Positions 8,200 through 17,451 of a DNA stretch of 64,000 nt are shown here, one piece after another. Origin of the DNA: Alcaligenes ammonioxydans (GTDB lineage Bacteria; Pseudomonadota; Gammaproteobacteria; Burkholderiales; Burkholderiaceae_B); contig NZ_CP049362.1 in assembly GCF_019343455.1 (NCBI RefSeq), positions 744,001-808,000 of the forward strand, given 5' to 3'. Made by a program: the position numbers and the translations under genes. Numbering within the stretch: the first letter of the stretch is position 1; each line of letters begins with the position of its first letter. The notes beneath the pieces were generated by a model. That model saw only the letters and a list, made by a program, of their open reading frames with translations. It did no database searches and was not told the origin of the DNA.

Positions 8200-9387
8200 G
8201 TGATGATGACCCCCATGAATGATGCTGCCCTTCTGGTTCCTGGCTCCTGGCTGGGCATGATTGGAGGCGGCCAACTAGGCCGCATGTTCTGCCATAGCGC
8301 CCAAAGCCTCGGTTACAAGGTGGCCGTGCTCGACCCGGACACCCATAGCCCGGCCGGTGCGGTCGCGGATCTGCATATTTGCGCAGCCTACGATGATGCG
8401 CAAGCATTGGTTCAACTGGGGGAGCTGTGTCAGGCCGTCAGTACCGAATTTGAAAACGTGCCTGCACAGTCCCTGCTGACCCTGGCTCAACATACACGGG
8501 TCACGCCTTCGGGTGATGCCGTGGGCATTGTGCAGGATCGCATTCGTGAAAAGGCCTTTATTTCGCAGGCCGGTGTGCCGGTGGCCCCCTATGCCGCCAT
8601 TGAAAGCCTGGATGATTTGCACGTCGCTGACAGCGCCTTGTTCCCCGGCATTCTGAAGACGGCGCGCTTTGGTTACGACGGCAAGGGGCAGGCACGGGTG
8701 GCAGACCGCGATCAGGCCTTGGCCGCCTTCCAGGAATTTGGCTCTCAGGCCTGTGTGCTGGAGGCCCTGCAGCCCCTGAAGTCTGAGATTTCGGTGGTGC
8801 TCGCCCGTGGTCTGGACGATCAGGTCAAAACCTTTCCGTGTGCCCGCAATGAGCATCGCGATGGCATTTTGGCCGTGTCCACGATCAGCGCCCAGTTCCA
8901 GGACGATGCTCTGTCCGAACAGGCTCGTCAGGCGGCCGCCGCGATTGCCCGCACGCTCAATTACGTGGGCGTGTTGTGCGTGGAGTTCTTTATTCTGGAA
9001 GATGGCCGCTTGCTGGCCAATGAAGTGGCCCCTCGTCCGCACAATAGCGGCCACTACACCATGAATGCCTGCGTCACCAGCCAGTTTGAACAGCAGGCCA
9101 GGGTGATGGCGGCTCTGCCCCTGGGTGACACGAGCGCCTTGTGTCCGTCCATGATGCTCAATATCCTGGGCGATATCTGGTTTGATGAACACGGTCAGAT
9201 GCGTGAGCCGGATTGGGCCGCCTTGCTGGCGGTGCCGGGTGTGTCCTTGCACTTGTACGGCAAAGCTGAGGCGCGTGTTGGCCGCAAGATGGGGCACGTC
9301 AATATTGTGGGGGCATCGGATGAGCAAGTGCGCGAGCGCACTGCCCGTGCCGCTGCCGCGTTGCGCATTGCATTTGATCATGACTGA
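8200..9387 (+). CDS. purK: N5-carboxyaminoimidazole ribonucleotide synthase
   Basis: ATP-grasp enzyme making N5-CAIR from AIR and bicarbonate, acting together with PurE. The N-terminal MIGGGQLGRM, the ATP-grasp segments TARFGYDGKGQ and VLCVEFFI, and the signature NEVAPRPHNSGHYT are all present. The start is ambiguous: GTG at 8200 is followed in frame by ATG at 8203, 8206 and 8215, none with a clear ribosome site, so translational coupling with purE is likely. The 3' end overlaps the tsaC start by 8 bp. Confidence 0.94.
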   Translation: MMMTPMNDAALLVPGSWLGMIGGGQLGRMFCHSAQSLGYKVAVLDPDTHSPAGAVADLHICAAYDDAQALVQLGELCQAVSTEFENVPAQSLLTLAQHTRVTPSGDAVGIVQDRIREKAFISQAGVPVAPYAAIESLDDLHVADSALFPGILKTARFGYDGKGQARVADRDQALAAFQEFGSQACVLEALQPLKSEISVVLARGLDDQVKTFPCARNEHRDGILAVSTISAQFQDDALSEQARQAAAAIARTLNYVGVLCVEFFILEDGRLLANEVAPRPHNSGHYTMNACVTSQFEQQARVMAALPLGDTSALCPSMMLNILGDIWFDEHGQMREPDWAALLAVPGVSLHLYGKAEARVGRKMGHVNIVGASDEQVRERTARAAAALRIAFDHD

Positions 9388-10408
9388 TACCACCACCCCT
9401 GGCCCTTCCGAGCAGCAGATAGAGCAAGCCGCCCATGTACTGGCACAAGGGGGGCTGGTGGCCTTTCCGACCGAGACGGTGTATGGCTTGGGCGCGGACG
9501 CGGAGAACCCGGCCGCCGTGCAATTGATCTACAAGGCCAAGGGCCGTCCTGCCAATCATCCTCTGATTGTGCATGTGGCCCCTGGCGCCGATCTGCGTTA
9601 TTGGGTGAAAGATATCCCCGCGGTTGCGCAACAATTGATCGACGCCTTCTGGCCCGGTCCTTTGACGCTGATCTTGCCGCGTAATCCGGCTATTCCGGAT
9701 ACAGTCAGTGGCGGTCAAAGCAGCATTGGTATTCGTTGTCCTTCCCATCCGGTGGCTCAGGCTCTGCTCAAGCGCATGGCGGAACTCAAGCCCAGCGGTC
9801 AGGCCGGTGTGGCGGCGCCTTCGGCCAACAAGTTTGGACAGGTATCGCCCACAGCGGCCAGCCATGTACGCGATGAGTTCGTGGATATGGGGCCAGATCA
9901 GTTGCTGATTGTGGAAGCGGGCCCTTCAGAAGTGGGGATTGAATCCACCATCGTGGATGTGTCGCGAACCCACCAAGGCGTAGGTGCCGTGCTGTTGCGT
10001 CCAGGTCATATTACCGCCGCCATGATTGCCGAGGTCATTGGCTACGAACCGGCCAGCCCCGATCAACAGGCTCCACAGGTGTCGGGCAGCTTGAAAGCGC
10101 ATTATGCGCCGCGTACCCCTTTGTCTTTATTTGATGAAGACAGTGTGCCTGCGGTGCAGGCTGCTTTGGCTCAAGGGGGCAAGCAGGCCATTGTGGCTTT
10201 TGCCGCTATGCCTCCTTTTTTGGCTGATGTACATGACTGGTATGTCTGCAGTTCGGATGCCCAGGCTTATGCCCAGGACCTCTATGCCATGCTGCGTCGC
10301 CTGGACCAAGGCCAGTACCAGCATATCTGGGTGCAGCGTTGCCCGGATACGCCAGACTGGCAGGCAGTCAATGACCGCCTGGGTCGAGCAGCCGCGGCCT
10401 TTGAGTAA
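9380..10408 (+). CDS. tsaC: L-threonylcarbamoyladenylate synthase, long Sua5 type
   Basis: Makes threonylcarbamoyl-AMP for the t6A37 modification of ANN-decoding tRNAs. The YrdC domain occupies about residues 10-200 (PTETVYGLG, YKAKGRPANHPL, GIRCPSHP, APSANKFG). A C-terminal Sua5 domain follows, giving 342 residues instead of the roughly 190 of E. coli TsaC. The ATG at 9380 lies inside the purK end (8-bp overlap), so the two are probably translated together. TcdA, which cyclises the same modification, is encoded at 20897. It converges with a hydrolase gene 36 bp downstream. Confidence 0.93.
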   Translation: MTDTTTPGPSEQQIEQAAHVLAQGGLVAFPTETVYGLGADAENPAAVQLIYKAKGRPANHPLIVHVAPGADLRYWVKDIPAVAQQLIDAFWPGPLTLILPRNPAIPDTVSGGQSSIGIRCPSHPVAQALLKRMAELKPSGQAGVAAPSANKFGQVSPTAASHVRDEFVDMGPDQLLIVEAGPSEVGIESTIVDVSRTHQGVGAVLLRPGHITAAMIAEVIGYEPASPDQQAPQVSGSLKAHYAPRTPLSLFDEDSVPAVQAALAQGGKQAIVAFAAMPPFLADVHDWYVCSSDAQAYAQDLYAMLRRLDQGQYQHIWVQRCPDTPDWQAVNDRLGRAAAAFE

Positions 10409-10444
10409 ATCAGCCGCGGATGACTGCAGAGGGTTGTGAGTTCC

Positions 10445-11284
10445 TCAGGAACTGGGAGAGTCTGCTGTTGAGCGGGCTGTTTGCTGCAAAAACTCCGCAA
10501 TCGCCTGGTTGACCTGCGTTTCCTTGTCCCGGTAGGGCAGGTGGCCACATTGCTCCAGCTCCAGCAGCTCGGTGTGAGGCACCAACTGCTTGATGCGCCG
10601 GATTTGCTCCAGCGTGCCATATTCATCATCGACCCCCTGAATCGCCAGGACCGGACACGGAATCCGGCTGACCTCCTGTTCAATGTTCCAGTCGCGGAAC
10701 TCGGGCTCCGTCCAGGTTGCGTTCCAGCCCCAGAAGGCAGATTCCACGTCATCGTGATAGCGTGCCAGACGTTCACGCAAAAATCCTTGTTCATAGGCTT
10801 CACGGGCCACCAAAATGCCACGCAAGGAAATATCTTCCACAAACAGGTGGGGGGCCATCACGACGATACCTTGCAGTTTCTCGCCAAAACCACTGGCTGC
10901 CAACAGGGCAATTGAGCCTCCGTCACTGTGACCCACCAGTACAATCGGCCGTTTCTGGCCGTCCTCGCCCAGGTGCTGGAGCAGTTGAGGCAGGACATCT
11001 AGGGCCTGCTCATGCAGGTAGTCGGGGGTTTTGGGGCGGTTGTCGGGGCGCGGAGTGCTGCGGCCATAGCCATAGCGTGAGTACATCAGGCCACTACAGC
11101 CAGTATGCTCACACAACTGCGCTGGCCAGTTCTTCCACATGGCAATGGAGCCCAGCCCTTCATGCAGGAATACCAGTAGCGGGGCAGTTTCCCGTTCTGG
11201 GTAAATGCGTTGATATTCCAGTTCAATGGCTTGTGTGCCTTGAGTCAGACTCGCAAATTGCAAAGATGAATCCAGTGTTGTCAT
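10445..11284 (-). CDS. Alpha/beta-fold hydrolase
   Basis: A 279-residue alpha/beta hydrolase of unknown substrate. The oxyanion region LVFLHEGLG is followed by the nucleophile elbow GHSDGGS, the acid in GVDDEYG and the histidine in QCGHLPY, a complete Ser-Asp-His triad. No signal peptide is seen, so it is probably cytosolic. The ATG at 11284 (MTTLDSSLQF) is preferred; a longer frame reaches 11446 but its extra part is poorly conserved-looking and has no clear ribosome site. The gene is divergent from the MaoC hydratase gene, with about 220 bp between them, and convergent with tsaC. Confidence 0.85.
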   Translation of the reverse strand: MTTLDSSLQFASLTQGTQAIELEYQRIYPERETAPLLVFLHEGLGSIAMWKNWPAQLCEHTGCSGLMYSRYGYGRSTPRPDNRPKTPDYLHEQALDVLPQLLQHLGEDGQKRPIVLVGHSDGGSIALLAASGFGEKLQGIVVMAPHLFVEDISLRGILVAREAYEQGFLRERLARYHDDVESAFWGWNATWTEPEFRDWNIEQEVSRIPCPVLAIQGVDDEYGTLEQIRRIKQLVPHTELLELEQCGHLPYRDKETQVNQAIAEFLQQTARSTADSPSS

Positions 11285-11502
11285 AGCCGTGTGATCTTCA
11301 GATGCCCTGAACCGACCGGGCGCAAAGGTAATCGGAAAACCCTCTTTATGCCATAGATTGAGGTCGGGCGTACAGGCAGGCCAATGCGGGTCCTTGATGT
11401 GGACATTTTGCCGCTGTTTATGGCTGCTTCGGCTGCGATGCTGCAAATTCTGGCAGAGATGGTAGAGTGGCGATCTCGATCTTTTTTTTGTTGCGCCACA
11501 AC

Positions 11503-11949
11503 ATGAAATTTGCTGAATTTGAAGTGGGCATGCTGATTAAGCATCCACTCGTACCGGTAACGCGCGAAGAGATGCTGGATTTTGCCCGCAAGTACGATCC
11601 GCAGTCTTTTCACATTGATGAAAATCAGGCTGAACAAGGCCATTGGGGCGGCCTGATTGCCAGCGGCTGGCTGACCTGTGCTAAAGCCATGCGTATGGCA
11701 GTGGATACGAGCCTGCATGACTCTGAATCCTTTGGGTCGCCCGGGGTGGAGCGTCTGCGTTGGGTCTTGCCCGTGCGGGCGGGAGACTCCATTCGTCTGG
11801 AAGCCACGGTTGCATCCAAACGGGTGTCCAGCAGCCGTTCGGATCTGGGCATCATCCGCTGGAACTGGAATGTATTTAACCAGCGCGATGAACTGGTGCT
11901 GGAGCTGGATGCGACCAGCATGTTTGAACTGAAGCCTTCACAAGAATAA
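11503..11949 (+). CDS. MaoC-like (R)-specific enoyl hydratase domain protein
   Basis: A 148-residue single hot-dog domain of the MaoC family, typical of hydratases acting on acyl-CoA thioesters. The hydratase-2 motif is visible as YDPQSFHID (catalytic Asp and His), followed by GLIASGW. The frame is open to a GTG at 11467, but ATG at 11503 starts the conserved region (KFAEFEVG). The start is uncertain because neither has a good ribosome site. The physiological acyl substrate is unknown. It is not clearly in an operon. Confidence 0.88.
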   Translation: MKFAEFEVGMLIKHPLVPVTREEMLDFARKYDPQSFHIDENQAEQGHWGGLIASGWLTCAKAMRMAVDTSLHDSESFGSPGVERLRWVLPVRAGDSIRLEATVASKRVSSSRSDLGIIRWNWNVFNQRDELVLELDATSMFELKPSQE

Positions 11950-12116
11950 TAAATAGCGTCACGGCGGTGACGCGACTCTCTCGCGAGACAAATCTTCACA
12001 CCTTGTTAGGGATGGACAGCCCCTTGTTGGGGATGCTTTTTGCAGCTGGGCCCCTTGTTCGTCCGTGCAGCGGCGGTTTGTAATGGGGTATGAAATCGCC
12101 CGCGCCCAACCTCCCA
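11950..12116. other. MaoC-gcdH intergenic region
   Basis: No gene is seen. A perfect 7-bp hairpin (GCGTCAC/GTGACGC near 11957-11974) and a short imperfect direct repeat of period 21 (12001-12014 and 12022-12035, CCTTGTT followed by RGGGATG) are present. The second copy ends in a CCCC/GGGG stem followed by CTTTTT, a weak possible terminator for the MaoC gene. Confidence 0.4.
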
Positions 12117-12146
12117 AAGAGGCAGGGGCAAGCCGTCTTGCCCCTG
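12117..12146 (-). terminator. Terminator-like hairpin after gcdH
   Basis: A perfect 10-bp stem (12123-12132 with 12137-12146) with a 4-nt loop lies 12 bp past the gcdH stop. On the minus strand it is followed by CCTCTTT, so the tail is poor but the position fits. Confidence 0.55.
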
Positions 12147-12157
12147 TTGGCTTCGGT

Positions 12158-13351
12158 TTAAAAGAAAGCCTGAATTCCGGTTTGTGCGCGACCCAGTATC
12201 AGGGCGTGCACGTCGTGCGTGCCTTCGTAGGTATTGACGACCTCCAGATTGACCAGATGGCGGGCGATGCCGAACTCGTCGGAGATGCCGTTGCCGCCCA
12301 GCATGTCGCGTGCCAGACGAGCGATGTCCAGCGCCTTGCCGCAGGAGTTGCGCTTCATGATGGAGGTGATCTCGACTGCTGCCGTGCCTTCGTCTTTCAT
12401 TCGACCCAGACGCAGGCAGCCTTGCAGTGCGAGAGTGATCTCGGTTTGCATATCGGCCAGCTTTTTCTGTATCAGTTGATTGGCAGCCAGTGGACGGCCA
12501 AACTGCTTGCGGTCCAAGGTGTACTGACGAGCGGTATGCCAGCAGGATTCGGCGGCGCCCAGAGCGCCCCAGGCAATTCCGTAGCGCGCCGAGTTCAGGC
12601 AGGTGAAGGGACCGCGCAAGCCTGAAACATGAGGCAGCATCTGGCTGTCGGAGATTTCCACATCGGCCATGACAATCTCGCCGGTCAGTGAAGCGCGTAA
12701 ACCTACCTTGCCGTGAATGGCGGGCGTGGACAGGCCTTTCATGCCTTTTTCCAGAATGAAGCCGCGGATCTTGCCGTCGTCTTCACCGCCCACGACTTTG
12801 GCCCAGACCACCAGCACATCGGCAATCGGGGAGTTGGTAATCCAGGTTTTGCTGCCGCTCAGGCGATAGCCGCCGTCCACTTTGAGGGCGCGACTTTCCA
12901 TGGCTCCAGGGTCCGAGCCATGATTGGGCTCGGTCAGCCCAAAGCAACCGATCCATTCACCGCTGGCCAGTCTGGGCAGATATTTCTGTTTCTGCTCCTC
13001 GCTGCCAAATTCAAAAATCGGCACCATGACCAAGGAGGACTGCACGCTCATCATGGATCGGTAGCCCGAGTCCACCCGCTCTACTTCGCGGGCAATCAGG
13101 CCATAGCTGACATAGTTCAGCCCCGCGCCACCATAGGTATCCGGAATGGTGGCGCCCAGCAGGCCCAGCGACCCCATCTCGGCAAAGATGGCCGGGTCAG
13201 TCTGCTCGTGGCGGAAGGCCTCCAACACGCGCGGCAGCAGTTTCTCCTGTGCGTAAGCATGGGCCGCATCGCGCACCATACGTTCTTCATCGCTCAACTG
13301 CTGGTTCAGCAGCAGGGGGTCGTCCCAATGGAAAGAGGGGTTGGCAGACAT
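12158..13351 (-). CDS. gcdH: Glutaryl-CoA dehydrogenase
   Basis: FAD enzyme that oxidises and decarboxylates glutaryl-CoA to crotonyl-CoA in lysine, tryptophan and glutarate breakdown. The 397-residue acyl-CoA dehydrogenase has [44 protein letters not shown] and, near the C-terminus, [17 protein letters not shown], where the glutamate is the catalytic base; the last motif is typical of GcdH. The ATG at 13351 has GGAG about 8 nt upstream; the longer frame to 13477 runs into the regulatory gap. It is divergent from a LysR gene, as is common for gcdH. Confidence 0.95.
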   Translation of the reverse strand: MSANPSFHWDDPLLLNQQLSDEERMVRDAAHAYAQEKLLPRVLEAFRHEQTDPAIFAEMGSLGLLGATIPDTYGGAGLNYVSYGLIAREVERVDSGYRSMMSVQSSLVMVPIFEFGSEEQKQKYLPRLASGEWIGCFGLTEPNHGSDPGAMESRALKVDGGYRLSGSKTWITNSPIADVLVVWAKVVGGEDDGKIRGFILEKGMKGLSTPAIHGKVGLRASLTGEIVMADVEISDSQMLPHVSGLRGPFTCLNSARYGIAWGALGAAESCWHTARQYTLDRKQFGRPLAANQLIQKKLADMQTEITLALQGCLRLGRMKDEGTAAVEITSIMKRNSCGKALDIARLARDMLGGNGISDEFGIARHLVNLEVVNTYEGTHDVHALILGRAQTGIQAFF

Positions 13352-13534
13352 AGAGGTACTCCGGGAAAAGCAAATTGGGTCAATCAGGTGGTGCCAGAAA
13401 GGCCGCCATCGGTCTGAGAAACAAAAAGAGCGGTTTGAACATCGCTGACCGCAGCCACGAGGAGTCGTGGTGTGCACATTGTTGTGCTCTCAGAAGGCAA
13501 GGGGCCGACGATATTCCTGTAAAGTCTCAGCATA

Positions 13535-13571
13535 GTGTGCATAAAGCGCACAAGGCAATTGATAAAATTGC
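13535..13571. promoter_or_regulatory. Candidate LysR-type operator between gcdH and lysR
   Basis: The 290-bp divergent gap contains a perfect inverted repeat, GCAATT-5-AATTGC (13555-13571), of the T-N11-A form recognised by LysR regulators. Just before it lies an imperfect repeat, GTGTGC-5-GCGCAC (13535-13551). The binding protein would be the neighbouring LysR regulator; this is inference. Confidence 0.5.
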
Positions 13572-13641
13572 ACAATGTCGTGTGCTGGCGTAACGATGTC
13601 GCCGCAGGATAGGTAGCCAGTCAGGAAAAGAGGGGGAGCAA

Positions 13642-14523
13642 ATGAGACAAGGTGTGCCCAGCTTGGGTGCCTTACAGGCCTTTGAGGCCACTGCACGCCT
13701 GGGAACCTTTTCCCGTGCCGCGGAAGAACTGTCCTTGACGCATAGCGCTGTGTATCGGCAGGTGAGCGGCCTGGAGCAGCGTCTGGGTGTCACCTTGTTG
13801 ACGCGGGTGCGGCGGCGTTTGGTCTTGACGGCGGCAGGGCGCGATTATGCGGCGCGCATTCGCCATCATCTGGAGCAGATCGGTAAAGACACATTCAGTC
13901 TGATTGCGCGGGCCGGTGTAGGCCGCAACATTCATCTGGCTGTGCTGCCGACCTTGTCCACCGTCTGGCTGATGCCGCGTCTGGCCCGTTTCGCCCAGTG
14001 CTACCCCGATATCACGGTCAGCCTGTCGGTTCGTACCACACCGTTTCAGTTCGGGGACCACCCCTTTGATGCTGCTATCTATCATGGGCGGCAGCTCTGG
14101 CCGCAAACCGAAGGCATCAAACTGTTTGATGAAGGCGAGCTCGTGCCGGTCTGCTCACCTCATCTTGCAGTCGACGGGAGCTGGCAAAAGTTGGTCCACC
14201 TGCATATGTCGACGCGTCCGGGTAGCTGGTTACACTGGTATCGGTCTGCGGGTCTGGAGCCTGATCTGCGTGTCAGTTCGGGACCGCGCTACGAGCTGTT
14301 CAGCCTGCTTCTGGCTGCCGTGCAGGCTGGGATGGGGATGGCGCTGATGCCACGCTTTCTGATCCAGACCGCGCTGGAGCAGGGCGAATTGCTCATGCCA
14401 TTCCCCCATGCCATGCCCGTGAGCGAGGCATATTTTTTTAGTTATCCGACCGCCAATCAACCCAGTGAAGCGGTGCTGTTGCTGGAGCAATGGTTGCTGG
14501 ATCAGGAAAAGGAGAATCCATGA
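13642..14523 (+). CDS. LysR-family transcriptional regulator (GcvA-like)
   Basis: A 293-residue LysR regulator with an N-terminal winged helix-turn-helix (residues 8-66, including FSRAAEELSLTHSAVYRQV) and a substrate-binding domain opening with HLAVLPTLSTVWLMPRL, the GcvA-like type. A purine-rich GGGGGAG lies about 4 nt before the ATG. It is divergent from gcdH and probably controls it in response to a glutarate-pathway effector, by analogy with gcdR genes. Its stop overlaps the ggt start (ATGA at 14520-14523), so it is likely co-transcribed with ggt. Confidence 0.9.
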   Translation: MRQGVPSLGALQAFEATARLGTFSRAAEELSLTHSAVYRQVSGLEQRLGVTLLTRVRRRLVLTAAGRDYAARIRHHLEQIGKDTFSLIARAGVGRNIHLAVLPTLSTVWLMPRLARFAQCYPDITVSLSVRTTPFQFGDHPFDAAIYHGRQLWPQTEGIKLFDEGELVPVCSPHLAVDGSWQKLVHLHMSTRPGSWLHWYRSAGLEPDLRVSSGPRYELFSLLLAAVQAGMGMALMPRFLIQTALEQGELLMPFPHAMPVSEAYFFSYPTANQPSEAVLLLEQWLLDQEKENP

Positions 14524-16265
14524 GCGTGTATTGGAAGCCGGCACTGCTGTCGGCGCTTGTAGCTTTGTCGCTGGCCTTGCCCGCGCAGGCCAGTCAAACC
14601 GCGAGTCAGCATGCGAATCCGGAAGCCGCCAGCAATGTCATGCAACGTGACAGGCTAGTCACTCAGAAAAGCATGGTGGTGACGGCGCATCCTTTGGCAA
14701 GCCGGGCTGGTTTACGTATGCTGGATCAGGGAGGCAGTGCGGTGGATGCGGCTATTGCCGCTCAACTGGTCTTGGGGTTGGTGGAACCCCAGTCGTCCGG
14801 TATTGGTGGAGGTGGCTTTGTTGTGCTATTTCAGCCAGAGTCGGGTTTGACGAGTTACGACGGGCGCGAAACCGTGCCTGCCGCCAGCCCTCCGGACCGT
14901 TTTGAGCTGGACGGTCAAACCCTGTCTTTCAAGCAGGCAGTCAATAGCGGACGTTCCGTAGGGGTGCCGGGTTTGTTGCGCGCCCTGGAGCTGATGCACA
15001 AGGACGGTGGCGTCCTGCCCTGGGCCTCCCTGTTTGAACCGGCCATTGAGCTGGCCGAAGATGGCTTTGAGGTCAGCCCCCGCTTGCACACCTTGATTGC
15101 CGACAACCCCGAGCTGGCCGACAAGGCGGCTGCGCGTGCCTATTTTCTGGACGGACAGGGAAGACCATGGCCGGTTGGCCACCGTCTTCGGAACAAGGAG
15201 TATGCACAGGTGCTGCGCTTGTTGGCCAGCCAGGGCGCCCAGGCTTTCTATCAAGGGGAACTTGCCCAGGATATGGTGGCTGCTGTTGCCGCCGACCCGA
15301 TTGCGGGCGACTTGACGGTGTCCGATTTGACGCAATACCGGGCGCTGCGACGTGAGCCCCTCTGTATGGACTGGCAGCAGGTGGCGCTCTGTGGCATGGC
15401 ACCGCCCAGTTCAGGGGCGATCAGTGTGATGCAGATGCTGGGTATCTTGCAGCACACGCCTATTGCTGACGTGAAGCCGCAATCTGTGGAAGCGATTCAT
15501 TATTTCTCTGAAGCAGGGCGTCTGGCCTTTGCAGATCGGGATGCCTGGGTTGCTGATCCGGCATTTGTGTCTGTGCCACAGCAGGCTTTGCTGGCACCGG
15601 CGTATTTGAAATCCCGTGCCGCCTTGATTCAGCCAGGTCGATCCATGGGTCATGCCCAGCCGGGCAAGCCTTTGGCTGACGCACAAGCCGCCACTGACAA
15701 CACGCCCGAGTTGCCCTCCACCACGCATCTGTCGGTGGCGGACGCCAAGGGGCAGGTGGTTTCCATGACCACCTCGGTGGAGTCGGCCTTTGGCAGCAAG
15801 ATCATGGTTCGTGGCTTCTTGCTGAATAATCAGCTGACAGACTTTGCCTTGAACCCCAAAGACGAGATGGGCCGTTTGTCTGTTAATCGGGTTGAACCGG
15901 GCAAGCGCCCGCGCAGTTCGATGGCTCCGATGATGGTGATGCAGGATGGGCGTCCTGTGATCGCGCTGGGTTCTCCCGGCGGCAGCGCCATTATTCCCTA
16001 TGTAGCCCAGGCCCTGACGGGCATGCTGATGTGGAACTTGGATGCTCAAGAAGCCGTCAGCCTGCCGCACTATGGCAGCCGCAATTGGGCGACAGAGCTG
16101 GAGGCCGGCACCGCGGTGACGGAACAGGCGCAGGCATTAAGGGCGATGGGGCACGAGGTACGCGAGCAGCCTTTTCCCAGCGGTACGCATGTCATACGCT
16201 GGACCCAGGAAGGGCTGGAAGCGGGGGTAGACCCTCGGCGGGAAGGATTGGCGTTAGGGCAGTAG
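14520..16265 (+). CDS. ggt: Gamma-glutamyltranspeptidase, secreted
   Basis: Cleaves the gamma-glutamyl bond of glutathione and related compounds, normally in the periplasm. The 581-residue precursor begins with a signal peptide (hydrophobic stretch after MSVYWKP, probable cut after PAQA). The self-cleavage site and nucleophile threonine lie in LPSTTHLSV, about residue 400, and the oxyanion-side LGSPGGSAI follows. The ATG at 14520 overlaps the lysR stop and follows AAAGGAG. ChaC, a cytosolic glutathione-degrading enzyme, is encoded 3.6 kb downstream on the other strand. Confidence 0.95.
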   Translation: MSVYWKPALLSALVALSLALPAQASQTASQHANPEAASNVMQRDRLVTQKSMVVTAHPLASRAGLRMLDQGGSAVDAAIAAQLVLGLVEPQSSGIGGGGFVVLFQPESGLTSYDGRETVPAASPPDRFELDGQTLSFKQAVNSGRSVGVPGLLRALELMHKDGGVLPWASLFEPAIELAEDGFEVSPRLHTLIADNPELADKAAARAYFLDGQGRPWPVGHRLRNKEYAQVLRLLASQGAQAFYQGELAQDMVAAVAADPIAGDLTVSDLTQYRALRREPLCMDWQQVALCGMAPPSSGAISVMQMLGILQHTPIADVKPQSVEAIHYFSEAGRLAFADRDAWVADPAFVSVPQQALLAPAYLKSRAALIQPGRSMGHAQPGKPLADAQAATDNTPELPSTTHLSVADAKGQVVSMTTSVESAFGSKIMVRGFLLNNQLTDFALNPKDEMGRLSVNRVEPGKRPRSSMAPMMVMQDGRPVIALGSPGGSAIIPYVAQALTGMLMWNLDAQEAVSLPHYGSRNWATELEAGTAVTEQAQALRAMGHEVREQPFPSGTHVIRWTQEGLEAGVDPRREGLALGQ

Positions 16266-16490
16266 ACCGGCGTGGCGGTGCTTGGTCCGAGGTCAATCTG
16301 CGAGGAGCCGGGCGAGGCATGGCTCATGATGCATTTGGGGCTGCCGTCCGTCTTGGCGACAGGCCGGTGGTGTTCTGGCACAGAGACTGGCACAGCGAAC
16401 GGTCTGTCGTTAGCAACGGTCCACAGGACTCATTGACAGAAAGCGAGCAATGTTCTGGCTTTGCCTTCTGAAGCCAATCAGCTGGTCATT
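16266..16490. other. ggt-purU intergenic region
   Basis: About 225 bp without a recognisable gene, RNA or repeat on either strand; frames crossing it are continuations of shadow frames of ggt. Confidence 0.5.
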
Positions 16491-16541
16491 AAAAAAGCCC
16501 TCAATGCGGTGGATAGAGATCCACGCATTGAGGGCTTTTTA
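16491..16541. terminator. Bidirectional terminator between ggt and purU
   Basis: A very long hairpin has an 11-bp stem, one bulged G, a further 6-bp stem (GTGGAT/ATCCAC) and loop AGAG. It is preceded by AAAAAA and followed by TTTTT. It can serve both the plus-strand ggt and the minus-strand purU. Confidence 0.92.
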
Positions 16542-16571
16542 TAAGGTTTCTGGCAGGCTTGATCGTGCGGT

Positions 16572-17420
16572 TTAGCGGAACACGACGGTGCGCTGATCGT
16601 TCAACAAAATCCGGTGCTCCACATGGGCGCGTACGGCACGGGCCAGAACCAGAGACTCCACATCGCTACCGATCTGGGTCAGTTCGGCTGGGCTGACAGC
16701 GTGGGTTACATGTTCCACGTCCTGCTCAATGATCGGGCCTTCATCCAGATCTGCAGTCACGTAGTGGGCAGTGGCGCCAATAATTTTCACACCACGGGCA
16801 TGGGCCTGGTGATAAGGACGTGCGCCCTTGAAGCTGGGCAGGAAGCTGTGGTGAATATTGATCGCGCGGCCTGACAGGGACTGACACAGATTGGTGGACA
16901 GAATCTGCATATAGCGGGCCAGTACGACCAGATCAATTTTCAGATCACGAGCCAGATCGATGATCTGCTGCTCTTGTTGTGGGCGGGTTTCCGGTGTCAC
17001 CGGCAGGTGATGGAAAGGAATGCCGTACGAGGAAGCCAGACCGGCGTGGTCCGTGTGGTTGGAGGCCACAGCCGCGATTTCCACAGGCAACTGGCCGCTG
17101 TGGGCGCGAAACAGCAGATCGTTCAGGCAGTGGCCCTGGCGGCTGACCAGAATCAGCAGGCGGGCTTTGCGCTGGGCGTCGTAAATATTGGCGTCCATGC
17201 TGAATCTTTCAGCAATGGGGGCAAAGCTGGCTTGCAGGGCGCTGACGTCCTGTGTTTCAGGCAGGGAAAACTGGATGCGCAGGAAAAAGCGGTTGGTGGC
17301 GGCATCGCCAAACTGCTGTGCTTCAAGAATGTTGCCGTTTTGCTCAAGCAGCCAGCCCGATACGCTGTGGACAATGCCGGTGCGATCCGGGCAGGATAGG
17401 GTCAAGATGTAATCGTTCAT
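16572..17420 (-). CDS. purU: Formyltetrahydrofolate deformylase
   Basis: Hydrolyses 10-formyltetrahydrofolate to formate and tetrahydrofolate, balancing one-carbon units. The 282-residue protein has an N-terminal ACT domain (residues 1-85, opening NDYILTLSCPDRTGIV) and a formyltransferase-fold catalytic domain with NIHHSFLPSFKGARPY and DEGPIIEQDV. The ATG at 17420 begins the conserved ACT domain; the frame continues to 17492 without a plausible start. It lies 31 bp after lhgO on the same strand and is the last gene of that run, ended by a strong terminator. Confidence 0.95.
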   Translation of the reverse strand: MNDYILTLSCPDRTGIVHSVSGWLLEQNGNILEAQQFGDAATNRFFLRIQFSLPETQDVSALQASFAPIAERFSMDANIYDAQRKARLLILVSRQGHCLNDLLFRAHSGQLPVEIAAVASNHTDHAGLASSYGIPFHHLPVTPETRPQQEQQIIDLARDLKIDLVVLARYMQILSTNLCQSLSGRAINIHHSFLPSFKGARPYHQAHARGVKIIGATAHYVTADLDEGPIIEQDVEHVTHAVSPAELTQIGSDVESLVLARAVRAHVEHRILLNDQRTVVFR

Positions 17421-17451
17421 CGACAGTATTGTAAAGATTTCAGAAAAGTTT